Shown in pieces: positions 18,144 to 25,739 of a stretch of 33,313 nt of DNA. Position numbers and translations under genes: made by a program. Position 1 is the stretch's first letter. Each line of letters opens with the position of its first letter. Below the pieces are notes generated by a model. That model saw only the letters and a program-made list of their open reading frames with translations, was not told the origin of the DNA and did no database searches. The stretch comes from Pedobacter sp. (GTDB taxonomy: Bacteria; Bacteroidota; Bacteroidia; Sphingobacteriales; Sphingobacteriaceae), in assembly GCA_014377665.1 (NCBI GenBank), contig JACMPF010000227.1, forward strand, positions 1 through 33,313. Direction: 5' to 3'.

Positions 18144-18806
18144 TTATACGTTTAAATAATTCATAAAAGAATTAAATCTGTCTTCGGTCCCGTCATCGGC
18201 AATCGTGTTATTAAAAACGGCTTTCACTTGGTAATTATAGCGTTCAAAAGAAGATATAATGCCCGAAAGCTCCGTCTTATTGATTTTAAGAGTCACTTCT
18301 AACTTGGTAGAATCCGGGAAAGATTGCACATATGAAGACAGGATCTGTGCATTATCGGCCTCAACTATCTGAGCCATGTGAGACAATGAATTATTTCTGT
18401 TGCTGATTTCCAAAACAACGATCCCACCATGTTCTTTCACAGCGAATATTTCTGAGGTATACGCTAGAACATTGTTTATTGAGATCATTCCAAGATAGTT
18501 TTTTTTGTAATCTAATACAGGTAGTATGGATAAATTAAGTTGATTAAACATCCTAATAATCTCATAGATATGTGCGTCTTCATAAACGAAAGGGCTTATT
18601 AAGGGAAGCGTTAACGCATCCATCGGCTGCGTCACATCTCTGACCTCAATCAAATCTTCTTCAGCCACAAGACCAACAAACAGACTCTCATCTACGATCG
18701 GTAGGTGGTAAAGTTTGAACTCAATCATCCTTTCTAACGACTTCTGAACACTGTCTGAAGGCTTTAGTGGTGGTATCAAATTGGATATGAGTTCGAATGC
18801 AACCAT
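18144..18806 (-). CDS. CBS-pair plus ACT-like regulatory protein
   Basis: A 220-residue soluble protein. Two CBS domains fill about residues 8-125 (conserved pieces LPIVDESLFVGLVAEEDLIE and LPVLDYKKNYLGMISINNVL). They are followed by an ACT-like fold at about 137-205 (GGIVVLEISNRNNSLSHMAQ, then LEVTLKINKTELSGIISSFE). This AcuB-like layout suggests sensing of adenine nucleotides through CBS and of a small molecule or amino acid through ACT. The target is unknown. It immediately follows the hydrolase gene (adjacent stop and start) and precedes nadK, so control of NADP supply or envelope synthesis is possible but only an inference. Confidence 0.85.
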   Translation of the reverse strand: MVAFELISNLIPPLKPSDSVQKSLERMIEFKLYHLPIVDESLFVGLVAEEDLIEVRDVTQPMDALTLPLISPFVYEDAHIYEIIRMFNQLNLSILPVLDYKKNYLGMISINNVLAYTSEIFAVKEHGGIVVLEISNRNNSLSHMAQIVEADNAQILSSYVQSFPDSTKLEVTLKINKTELSGIISSFERYNYQVKAVFNNTIADDGTEDRFNSFMNYLNV

Positions 18807-19571
18807 TTATTTCAGTAAAATTCTATTTAGAAACTTTTCTAAATAATCGTTAAATATTTCTGGCCGCTCCATCATCGGTGCATGACCACAAAGGTCCACC
18901 CAGTTCAGTTCCGAATTAGGCAATAACTGGTGAAACTCATCAGCAACTTCCGGAGGGGTCACCTTATCTTGTTTTCCCCAAATAAGAGAAACTGGTATAG
19001 TGATCCGTGATAATTCTTTAGACATATTGTGACGGATAGCCGATTTAGCAAGCGCAAGTATTCTGATTACTTTTGAACGCTCGTTGACAGTTTTAAAAAC
19101 TTCATCAACAAGTTCCTTTGTAGCTGTGGCCGGATTATAAAATGTAAACTCTACCTTTTCCTTGATATAATCGTAGCTCTCTCTCCTTGGAAAAGAACCA
19201 CCAAATGCATTTTCATATAACCCAGAGCTTCCCGTCAGCACCAATGCCTTAACATGTTCCTGATGTGCGGCAGTAAAAACTAAACCAATATGCCCACCTA
19301 GTGAATTGCCAATCAATACGACTTGTCCCAGCTTTTTGTGTTTAACAAAGCGATGCAAATATTTCGAAAGACTTTTAACCCCAAGTGTCAGAATTGGAAG
19401 TTCATATAGCGGCAGTATAGGAACAAGTATGTGGTAATGATTCTTAAAATGATCTATAACTGGTTCCCAGTTGCTGAGCTCGCCCATTAATCCATGAAGT
19501 AATACCAGGGTTTCACCTTTTCCGGCTTCAACATATTTAAACCCATTGTCTTCGATTACTTCGTATTTCAT
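18807..19571 (-). CDS. Alpha/beta-fold hydrolase
   Basis: A 254-residue cytoplasmic-type hydrolase with an intact catalytic triad: Ser90 in the nucleophile elbow GNSLGG, Asp202 in WGKQDKVTP, and His230 in CGHAPMME. The oxyanion-hole motif is LLHGLMG (24-30). There is no signal peptide or membrane segment. Relatives include esterases and C-C bond hydrolases, so the substrate cannot be named. It is the first gene of the run into the CBS protein, nadK and the envelope genes; the 96-base spacer upstream contains no exact TAnnTTTG (nearest is TAACTTAG on the minus strand). Confidence 0.87.
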   Translation of the reverse strand: MKYEVIEDNGFKYVEAGKGETLVLLHGLMGELSNWEPVIDHFKNHYHILVPILPLYELPILTLGVKSLSKYLHRFVKHKKLGQVVLIGNSLGGHIGLVFTAAHQEHVKALVLTGSSGLYENAFGGSFPRRESYDYIKEKVEFTFYNPATATKELVDEVFKTVNERSKVIRILALAKSAIRHNMSKELSRITIPVSLIWGKQDKVTPPEVADEFHQLLPNSELNWVDLCGHAPMMERPEIFNDYLEKFLNRILLK

Positions 19572-19667
19572 TTGATTTAGGTAAGTGTAGCCCCTAAGTT
19601 AGTAGACTAAATTTAATTTACTATAAAAAAAGCACTAATTATCAATACCGTTTAACCGCATCACAAT

Positions 19668-20114
19668 TTATGCCAATTGTTCTTTAACAATTTCTGCAAT
19701 CAGCTTTCCATCGGCCTTGCCAGCCAATTCCTTATTTACCAAGCCCATAACTTTACCCATCTCCTTAACAGAATTGGCTCCTGAAGTTTTAATAAGATCA
19801 GCTATAATAGCTGTAACCTCAGCACGATTAAGCTGCTGGGGCATGAAACTACCAATTACCTCGATTTCCTCCTCTTCGATCAAGCTTAAATCCTCACGAT
19901 TTTGCTGCTTATAGATATCTGCAGACTCTCTACGCTGCTTTAATAAGCGTTGCAATATTTTAAGCTCAGTTTCTTCAGTAACTTCTTCTGTAGTACCTTT
20001 CTCGGTTTTAGCCAACAAAAGCGCAGCTTTTATCGCTCTTAATCCACGTAGTCTTACCTGATTTTTAGCAAGCATAGCTTGCTTAATTTCTTGATCTATT
20101 GTATTCGATATCAT
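19668..20114 (-). CDS. GatB/YqeY domain protein
   Basis: A 148-residue helical protein that is a stand-alone copy of the tail domain of the GatB amidotransferase subunit. It starts IDQEIKQAMLAKNQVRLRGLRAIKAA and continues with LLKQRRESADIYKQQNRED, then MPQQLNRAEVTAII and the C-terminal GKVMGLVNKELAGKADGKL, the usual YqeY order. The GatB tail domain contacts tRNA, and YqeY is thought to act in tRNA-related metabolism, though its reaction is not established. It begins 14 bases after the SDR gene and is probably co-transcribed with it. Confidence 0.92.
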   Translation of the reverse strand: MISNTIDQEIKQAMLAKNQVRLRGLRAIKAALLLAKTEKGTTEEVTEETELKILQRLLKQRRESADIYKQQNREDLSLIEEEEIEVIGSFMPQQLNRAEVTAIIADLIKTSGANSVKEMGKVMGLVNKELAGKADGKLIAEIVKEQLA

Positions 20115-20128
20115 ATATTCGGTATTAT

Positions 20129-20887
20129 CTAATTCTTATTAATAATTGTTGCCGCGGCCTGTGCTGTCGGCATTATAAGCATGTCATTAATATTTACATG
20201 AGCTGGCCTACTCACAGCAAACCAAATTGCTTCAGCAATATCATTGGCAACTAATGGCTCAAACCCATCATACACTTTTTTCGCCCTGCCTTCATCACCT
20301 TTAAATCTCACAACAGAAAATTCCGTTTCTACCATGCCCGGGTTTATAGCGGTCACTTTTATCCCATGCGGCAACAGATCAATTCTCATCCCTTTATTTA
20401 ACGCATCAACCGCATGCTTGGTCGCACAGTAGACATTACCATTTGGATACACCTCCTGGCCAGCAATTGAACCAATGTTTATGATATGCCCAGCCTTTTG
20501 GTCAATCATCCAATTGGAAACTATTTTGGTGACGTATAGTAACCCTTTCACATTTGTATCGATCATCGTATCCCAGTCGCTGATACTACCTTTATCAATA
20601 GGGTCCAAACCCTGACTAAGTCCGGCATTATTGATTAGTACATCTACCTTTTTAAGGTTAGAAGACAAGCCCTCCAATTTATAGGAGAGATCTTCCTGAT
20701 CCCTGACATCAGCCAATACTGTCTTTACTTCAATCGCATATTTATCAGTTAAGCGATTACTAATATCAGAAAGTAGATTTTCTCTCCTTGCCACTAATAT
20801 AAGGTGATAACCTTGTGAGGCGAATAAATGAGCGCAAGCAGCCCCAATACCTGATGTTGCTCCCGTAATCAATGCGATTTTTGCCAT
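20129..20887 (-). CDS. Short-chain dehydrogenase/reductase, YdfG-like
   Basis: A 252-residue NAD(P)-dependent oxidoreductase. The cofactor motif is TGATSGIG (8-15), the structural motif NNAG (86-89), and the catalytic residues are Ser140, Tyr153 and Lys157 (YCATK). The VARR segment after the second strand suggests a preference for NADP. The tail VETEFSVVRFKGD followed by RPAHVNINDMLIMPT is characteristic of the YdfG group, which oxidises serine and 3-hydroxy acids; the true substrate is open. It has its own good promoter and is followed by yqeY. Confidence 0.92.
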   Translation of the reverse strand: MAKIALITGATSGIGAACAHLFASQGYHLILVARRENLLSDISNRLTDKYAIEVKTVLADVRDQEDLSYKLEGLSSNLKKVDVLINNAGLSQGLDPIDKGSISDWDTMIDTNVKGLLYVTKIVSNWMIDQKAGHIINIGSIAGQEVYPNGNVYCATKHAVDALNKGMRIDLLPHGIKVTAINPGMVETEFSVVRFKGDEGRAKKVYDGFEPLVANDIAEAIWFAVSRPAHVNINDMLIMPTAQAAATIINKN

Positions 20888-20911
20888 AAATAGATATTAT
20901 GAATATTTAAG

Positions 20912-20939
20912 CAAATCTATACTTTTTTTGAAAGTACAA
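20912..20939 (-). promoter_or_regulatory. Promoter of the SDR-yqeY unit
   Basis: On the minus strand TTG (20939-20937) is followed after 17 bases by TAGATTTG (20919-20912), a full match to the Bacteroidota TTG/TAnnTTTG promoter. It lies 24 bases before the SDR ATG, and the -33 element directly follows the porT stop. Confidence 0.7.
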
Positions 20940-20940
20940 C

Positions 20941-21672
20941 CTACTCGAAGAATAAACTGAAAGTCACATGACGTAGCATTAACCTATTAATCGGAGCAGC
21001 ATAACGTGTAGGTTCATCAATGAGTATATTATTAGTAGCATATGAAAGTTTGATTTCAGGAGACATTTTAAAATATTCGAAATACAGATCTAACCCAAAC
21101 CCAGCTTCGTAAGACAAATACTTGCGCTCATTGTTTAACCATTTTTCCACAGGATCAGTTACCAATGAATTATTGGTTTTTTTCTTTGAGGAAATATCTG
21201 TGGAATATTTTAAGCCCCCCAGAATATATGCCCGATAATTGTTCCTTCGGTTAGACTTTATCTTGATCCCGACAGGAAACTCAACCAAGGTTGTTTGTAC
21301 TTTTTTAATGTTATCATCATCAGCGATAAGGTATTGATAGTTAACAGAACGATCATTAAAAACCAACACAGGTGTAAACCTAACGTCCGCATTCTCCCCT
21401 AACCTTTTATTTACTACAAAGCCAATTCCAAATCCTGGAGAAGGTGTGGAAGAAATAGATCGGAGAGATGAAGTAGGGTCAACTAAACCCTCTGGGTCTA
21501 CAAAAGGTTCCTGCCAGTTTGCCTTTTTTAAAATCTTATATTCGGACGAAATGTATTGGAAGGTAAAACCAAAGTGTAGCGGCTCATCATCTACCCCACC
21601 GCCCCAATTCTGAGCACTGGAAGCAGTTGCGAGTAGCAAACATAAAACCAACAACCTATATCTCAACTTCAT
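20941..21672 (-). CDS. porT: PorT-family outer-membrane protein (type IX secretion)
   Basis: A 243-residue exported protein with a signal peptide of about 20 residues ending SSAQ and a predicted outer-membrane beta-barrel. Family features are the start DEPLHFGFTFQYISSEYKI, the central SPGFGIGFVVNKRLGENADVRF and LVEFPVGIKIKS regions, and the end MLRHVTFSLFFE. PorT is required for type IX secretion in Porphyromonas and Flavobacterium. It follows ubiE by four bases, a conserved pair in Bacteroidota. Confidence 0.9.
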   Translation of the reverse strand: MKLRYRLLVLCLLLATASSAQNWGGGVDDEPLHFGFTFQYISSEYKILKKANWQEPFVDPEGLVDPTSSLRSISSTPSPGFGIGFVVNKRLGENADVRFTPVLVFNDRSVNYQYLIADDDNIKKVQTTLVEFPVGIKIKSNRRNNYRAYILGGLKYSTDISSKKKTNNSLVTDPVEKWLNNERKYLSYEAGFGLDLYFEYFKMSPEIKLSYATNNILIDEPTRYAAPINRLMLRHVTFSLFFE

Positions 21673-21676
21673 TTAA

Positions 21677-22408
21677 TTACTTTGTTCCGGTATAAATTGC
21701 ACTTATACCAAAAGTTAGTCTTCTGTCTCCAGCAGATTTGAAACCTACTTTAGTCATCAGGTTCACAAAATCAGCGCCATCTGGAAATGCGGCTACGGAT
21801 TCCGGAAGGTAAGTATACGCCCGCTCATCCTTAGAAAATAACTTACCAAGCATAGGAGTTATATACTTGAAGTAGAAATTATAACCCTGCTTTATCGGAA
21901 AAGCACGTGGCTTAGAAAATTCAAGAATTACAATCTTTCCACCCGGCTTCAGCACACGGTACATGTCAGACAAGCCCTTTTCAAGATTCTCATAATTTCG
22001 AACGCCAAACGCCACAGTGATGGCATCAAACTTATCATCTTCGAACAGCAAACCCTCAGAATCACCCAAGGCCACAGAAAACACTTGTTGCAGATTGCGC
22101 TCAGTAATCTTCTTATTTGCAACATCGAGCATCCCCTGGGAGATATCAACCCCAATGATCTGATCAGGTTTCAAAATCTTGATCGCCTCAAAGGCAAAGT
22201 CACCTGTTCCCGTCGCCACATCCAATATCACCTTTGGTTTATTAGAAAGAAGCTCCTTGATTGCCTTTTTACGCCATATGATATCGATACCGAGCGACAT
22301 AAAATGATTTAGAAAATCATAAGTGCCAGAGATATTATCGAACATACTTGCAACCTGCTCTTTTTTAGTTGCAGTTTTAGAATGATACGGAGTAATGTTT
22401 TCGTTCAT
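21677..22408 (-). CDS. ubiE: Demethylmenaquinone methyltransferase (UbiE/MenG)
   Basis: A SAM-dependent C-methyltransferase that finishes menaquinone synthesis from demethylmenaquinone. From the ATG at 22408 it has 243 residues; the TTG at 22420 overlaps the promoter and is rejected. The N-terminal signature is VASMFDNISGTYDFLNHFMS. SAM motif I is LDVATGTGDFAF and the post-motif is VDISQGML. The UbiE-specific YRVLKPGGKIVILEFSKP and the C-terminal LTFGISAIYTGTK are present. Because Bacteroidota use menaquinone and not ubiquinone, MenG activity is the likely one. It is divergent from engB and the UbiA-type prenyltransferase, and co-transcribed with porT. Confidence 0.95.
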   Translation of the reverse strand: MNENITPYHSKTATKKEQVASMFDNISGTYDFLNHFMSLGIDIIWRKKAIKELLSNKPKVILDVATGTGDFAFEAIKILKPDQIIGVDISQGMLDVANKKITERNLQQVFSVALGDSEGLLFEDDKFDAITVAFGVRNYENLEKGLSDMYRVLKPGGKIVILEFSKPRAFPIKQGYNFYFKYITPMLGKLFSKDERAYTYLPESVAAFPDGADFVNLMTKVGFKSAGDRRLTFGISAIYTGTK

Positions 22409-22417
22409 AGTTAACGC

Positions 22418-22425
22418 CAAAGATA
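22418..22425 (-). promoter_or_regulatory. Candidate -7 promoter element for ubiE-porT
   Basis: The minus strand reads TATCTTTG, an exact TAnnTTTG match, with 9 bases to the ubiE ATG. It faces away from the engB promoter in the same 52-base spacer. No clear -33 box. Confidence 0.55.
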
Positions 22426-22429
22426 AGTA

Positions 22430-22456
22430 TTGTTGAAAACTAATTTTCTACCTTTG
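22430..22456 (+). promoter_or_regulatory. Promoter of the engB-ubiA-M3 operon
   Basis: TTG at 22430-22432 and TACCTTTG at 22449-22456 are separated by 16 bases. Only four bases separate the -7 element from the engB ATG, so the transcript would be leaderless or nearly so. Confidence 0.55.
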
Positions 22457-22460
22457 TCCA

Positions 22461-23090
22461 ATGATTATAAAATCGGCAACATTTATTTGTAGCAATACAA
22501 AGGTTTCTGCCTTGCCAACCGCTAACATGCCAGAATATGCATTTATAGGTCGCTCAAACGTTGGCAAATCGTCCCTCATAAATATGCTTGTAAATCAGCA
22601 TGGACTCGCTAAAACCTCTCAAAGACCAGGTAAGACACAATTAATTAACCATTTTCTAATCAATGAAAAATGGTATATCGTCGATCTTCCAGGATATGGC
22701 TATGCTAAAGTTTCTAAAAACAGTCGAGAAAACTGGGAAAAGTTCATTAGAAATTACATCACCAAAAGAGAAAGTCTGCAATGTGTTTTTGTGCTCATAG
22801 ACAGCCGAATAGAACCTCAAAAAATAGATCTTGAATTTTGTTGCTGGATGGGAGAAATCCAAATACCATTTGCCCTAGCATTCACCAAGGCTGACAAACA
22901 ATCGCCTGTAAAAACAAAACAGAATGTAGAGGCTTTCAAAAAAGCCTTGGGAGGTTGGTTTGAAGAAATCCCTCCTTACTTTATTACTTCTGGAGAAAAA
23001 GGGCTGGGGCGCGACGAGGTTCTTCATTTTATAGAGGATGTCAACCTTGACTTTGCAATGCCTATTTTAACACCTAATGAAGATTTTTAA
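22461..23090 (+). CDS. engB: Ribosome biogenesis GTP-binding protein YihA/YsxC (EngB)
   Basis: A 209-residue GTPase needed for assembly of the large ribosomal subunit. The P-loop G1 is GRSNVGKS (30-37). The G2 region SQRPGKTQ is present, G3 is DLPGYGYAKV, G4 is TKAD, and the G5 region is ITSGEKGLGRDE. Length and order are standard for this TRAFAC GTPase. It heads the run engB-ubiA-M3 peptidase (10-base and 1-base gaps) and is transcribed divergently from ubiE. Confidence 0.96.
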   Translation: MIIKSATFICSNTKVSALPTANMPEYAFIGRSNVGKSSLINMLVNQHGLAKTSQRPGKTQLINHFLINEKWYIVDLPGYGYAKVSKNSRENWEKFIRNYITKRESLQCVFVLIDSRIEPQKIDLEFCCWMGEIQIPFALAFTKADKQSPVKTKQNVEAFKKALGGWFEEIPPYFITSGEKGLGRDEVLHFIEDVNLDFAMPILTPNEDF

Positions 23091-23100
23091 TCCTCAATAA

Positions 23101-23967
23101 ATGAAAAAGTACTTCTCACTTGTACTATTTGCACATTCTGTATTTGCGCTTCCATTTGCCATGATTGGCTTCTTCCTTGGCGTAACCACAACAACTCAGT
23201 CTTTCAACTGGTTACTACTGGTTTTGGTATTACTCTGTATGGTGTTCGCGCGAAATTCTGCCATGGCCTTTAACCGTTACTTGGATAGAAAGATTGACGC
23301 AAAGAATCCTCGCACTCAAATGCGGGACATTCCTGCGGGGATAGTATCAGCGAATTCCGCTCTTGTATTTGTGATTACAAACTGCGTTCTATTCGTGATA
23401 ACAACTTTTTTTATAAATCCACTTTGCTTCTATTTATCGCCAGTAGCGCTCTTTATAGTTCTATTTTATAGTTATACAAAAAGATTTACAGCGCTGTGCC
23501 ACCTAGTGCTCGGCTTAGGATTAGGACTTGCTCCTATTGGTGCTTATATTGCCGTAACAGGATCGTTTAACATTGTCCCAATTTTTTATTCGTTGGCCGT
23601 TTTATTCTGGGTAAGCGGTTTCGATATTATTTATGCATTACAAGACGAAGACTTCGATAAAGAACAGCATTTACATTCTATACCAGCAGCTTTAGGTCGC
23701 AAGAATGCATTGAACTTATCTGTCGTATTTCACGTAGGCGCAGCACTTTGCGTAATTCTACCCATACTTTTTACGGACTTCAGCTTTGTCTACTACATTG
23801 GGGTGGCCTTTTTCTGCGCAATGCTAATTTATCAGCACCTACTTATAAAACCGAACGACATCAGTAGAGTTAATAAAGCATTCGCGACCACTAATGGCTA
23901 CGCCTCAGTAATTTTTGCCTTGTGTTTCCTAGTGGACGCTTTCTTGAGAACAAATTTTATACTATAA
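23101..23967 (+). CDS. UbiA-family prenyltransferase, MqnP-like
   Basis: A 288-residue integral membrane protein with about eight or nine helices that attaches a polyprenyl chain to an aromatic acceptor. Both diphosphate-Mg motifs are intact: NRYLDRKID (Asn58, Asp62, Asp66) and YALQDEDFDKE (Asp182, Asp186). The form NRxxDRxIDxxNPRT with the later HSIPAALGR resembles the "UbiA-other" group that includes MqnP of the futalosine menaquinone pathway, rather than MenA. Given the UbiE neighbour, menaquinone is the likely product line. Whether the strain uses futalosine or the classical Men route cannot be told here. Confidence 0.85.
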   Translation: MKKYFSLVLFAHSVFALPFAMIGFFLGVTTTTQSFNWLLLVLVLLCMVFARNSAMAFNRYLDRKIDAKNPRTQMRDIPAGIVSANSALVFVITNCVLFVITTFFINPLCFYLSPVALFIVLFYSYTKRFTALCHLVLGLGLGLAPIGAYIAVTGSFNIVPIFYSLAVLFWVSGFDIIYALQDEDFDKEQHLHSIPAALGRKNALNLSVVFHVGAALCVILPILFTDFSFVYYIGVAFFCAMLIYQHLLIKPNDISRVNKAFATTNGYASVIFALCFLVDAFLRTNFIL

Positions 23968-23968
23968 C

Positions 23969-25684
23969 ATGATCGACCTTAACATACCTAAAAAGAAAAG
24001 AAATTATATCCCGCAAGAATTGGAGATGAAGTGGGAAATGCTGGAACCAATAATTGGTGAGCTTTTAGCCAGGGATATTTCAAATATTCAAGAGCTGGAG
24101 CATTGGTTAAGAGATAAAAGCGAATTAGAGGCAGCGCTTGAAGAAGATTTTGCATGGAGATATATCAAGATGAGTTGCGATACTACTAATGAATCTCTAG
24201 TAAAGGATTTCCAATATTTTGCTACTGAAATTGAACCCAAAATATCCCCTCTGGCCAATAAGCTCAATCAAAAGTTTAATGACAATCCTTTTACAGACGA
24301 ACTTGACCAGGATAAATACTTCGTTTTTATTCGCGCAATTAAAAAATCAATTGAATTGTATCGAGATGAAAACGTTGCGCTGTTAACAAACCTGCAAGTA
24401 GCTCAGCAAAAATATCAAGCCATTACAGGTTCCATGAGCGTAATCATCAACGATCATGAATATACTTTGGAGCAAGCTGCTAATTTCGTGAAGGACATTA
24501 GCAGAAAAGTCAGACAACAGGCTTGGGAAACCATTCAGCAAAGACGTCTGTTAGATAAAGACGAGCTAAACGTGTTATTCGATGAACTCATTGTAATGCG
24601 CCATCAGGTGGCATTGAATGCGGGATTCGAGAACTATCGCGACTATATGTTCCAGGCATTAGGAAGATTTGACTATAATCCACAAGATTGCTATCACTTC
24701 CATGAAGCGATAGAAAAACAAATTGTTCCAGTATTAAGGGAACAAGCAGAAAAACGCGCTGAACTGCTTGGCCTGGAAGAATTGAAGCCTTGGGATATGG
24801 AAGTAAGCACAACGGGGAAACCTGCGCTCAAACCGTTCAAAAGCGGCGAGGAACTGATCGACAAAAGCATTGCTTGCTTCAATGCCATCAACCCCAAATT
24901 GGGACAACTGCTTGCGATAATGAAGTCCAATAACTTATTCGATGTCGAGAGCAGAAAAGGAAAAGCTCCAGGAGGATATAACTATCCGCTGGCAGAAACC
25001 GGCGCACCATTTATTTTCATGAATTCAGCAAACTCTTTGAGAGACCTGACCACGATGGTGCACGAAGGTGGCCATGCTGTTCATACTTTTCTAACTGCAA
25101 ATCTTGAGTTAAATGATTTCAAGCATTGTCCATCAGAAGTAGCGGAATTAGCTTCCATGAGTATGGAATTGATTTCTATGGACAATTGGCATCTTTACTT
25201 CGACAATGAAGAAGACTTGACAAGAGCTAAGAAAGAACAACTTGCTGATGTTTTAAAAACATTGCCATGGGTAGCTGTAATTGACCAGTTCCAACACTGG
25301 ATCTATACCAACCCGGGACACAATGCTCCCGACAGAGAAGAAGCATTCAAACAGATCTATACGCGCTTTGGGAATGGTTTCACCAATTGGGAAGGCTTAG
25401 AGAACGAGTTCGCGAACATATGGCAGAAACAACTGCACCTCTTTGAAGTGCCATTTTATTATATAGAATATGCAATTGCCCAACTTGGAGCAATCGCGAT
25501 CTGGAAAAACTACAAAGAAAATCCTGAAAAAGCGTTACAGCAATATCTTGATGCCCTTTCATTGGGCTATAGCAAACCCATCAACGAAATATACGAGATT
25601 GCAGGGATCAAATTCAACTTCAGCTTAAGTTATGTGGAAGAATTAGTCCTTTTTGTTAAAGATGAATTGCAGAAACTAGGATAG
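23969..25684 (+). CDS. M3-family oligoendopeptidase (PepF-like)
   Basis: A 571-residue cytoplasmic zinc metallopeptidase that degrades short peptides. The zinc motif is HEGGH (365-369) with a third ligand at about Glu393 in the VAELASMSMEL helix, and the late conserved FYYIEYAIAQLGA segment is the substrate-binding helix of the family. There is no signal peptide. The length fits the PepF branch. It starts one base after the ubiA stop. A later promoter-like element separates it from the APC permease. Confidence 0.93.
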   Translation: MIDLNIPKKKRNYIPQELEMKWEMLEPIIGELLARDISNIQELEHWLRDKSELEAALEEDFAWRYIKMSCDTTNESLVKDFQYFATEIEPKISPLANKLNQKFNDNPFTDELDQDKYFVFIRAIKKSIELYRDENVALLTNLQVAQQKYQAITGSMSVIINDHEYTLEQAANFVKDISRKVRQQAWETIQQRRLLDKDELNVLFDELIVMRHQVALNAGFENYRDYMFQALGRFDYNPQDCYHFHEAIEKQIVPVLREQAEKRAELLGLEELKPWDMEVSTTGKPALKPFKSGEELIDKSIACFNAINPKLGQLLAIMKSNNLFDVESRKGKAPGGYNYPLAETGAPFIFMNSANSLRDLTTMVHEGGHAVHTFLTANLELNDFKHCPSEVAELASMSMELISMDNWHLYFDNEEDLTRAKKEQLADVLKTLPWVAVIDQFQHWIYTNPGHNAPDREEAFKQIYTRFGNGFTNWEGLENEFANIWQKQLHLFEVPFYYIEYAIAQLGAIAIWKNYKENPEKALQQYLDALSLGYSKPINEIYEIAGIKFNFSLSYVEELVLFVKDELQKLG

Positions 25685-25700
25685 TTAGTAAGTATTTATT

Positions 25701-25708
25701 TAAGTTTG
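25701..25708 (+). promoter_or_regulatory. Candidate -7 promoter element for the large APC permease
   Basis: TAAGTTTG, an exact TAnnTTTG match, 31 bases before the ATG at 25740 in the 55-base spacer after the M3 peptidase. No matching -33 box is clear. Confidence 0.5.
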
Positions 25709-25739
25709 ACTATTCCAACGGACTTTTTATTAATATTCT

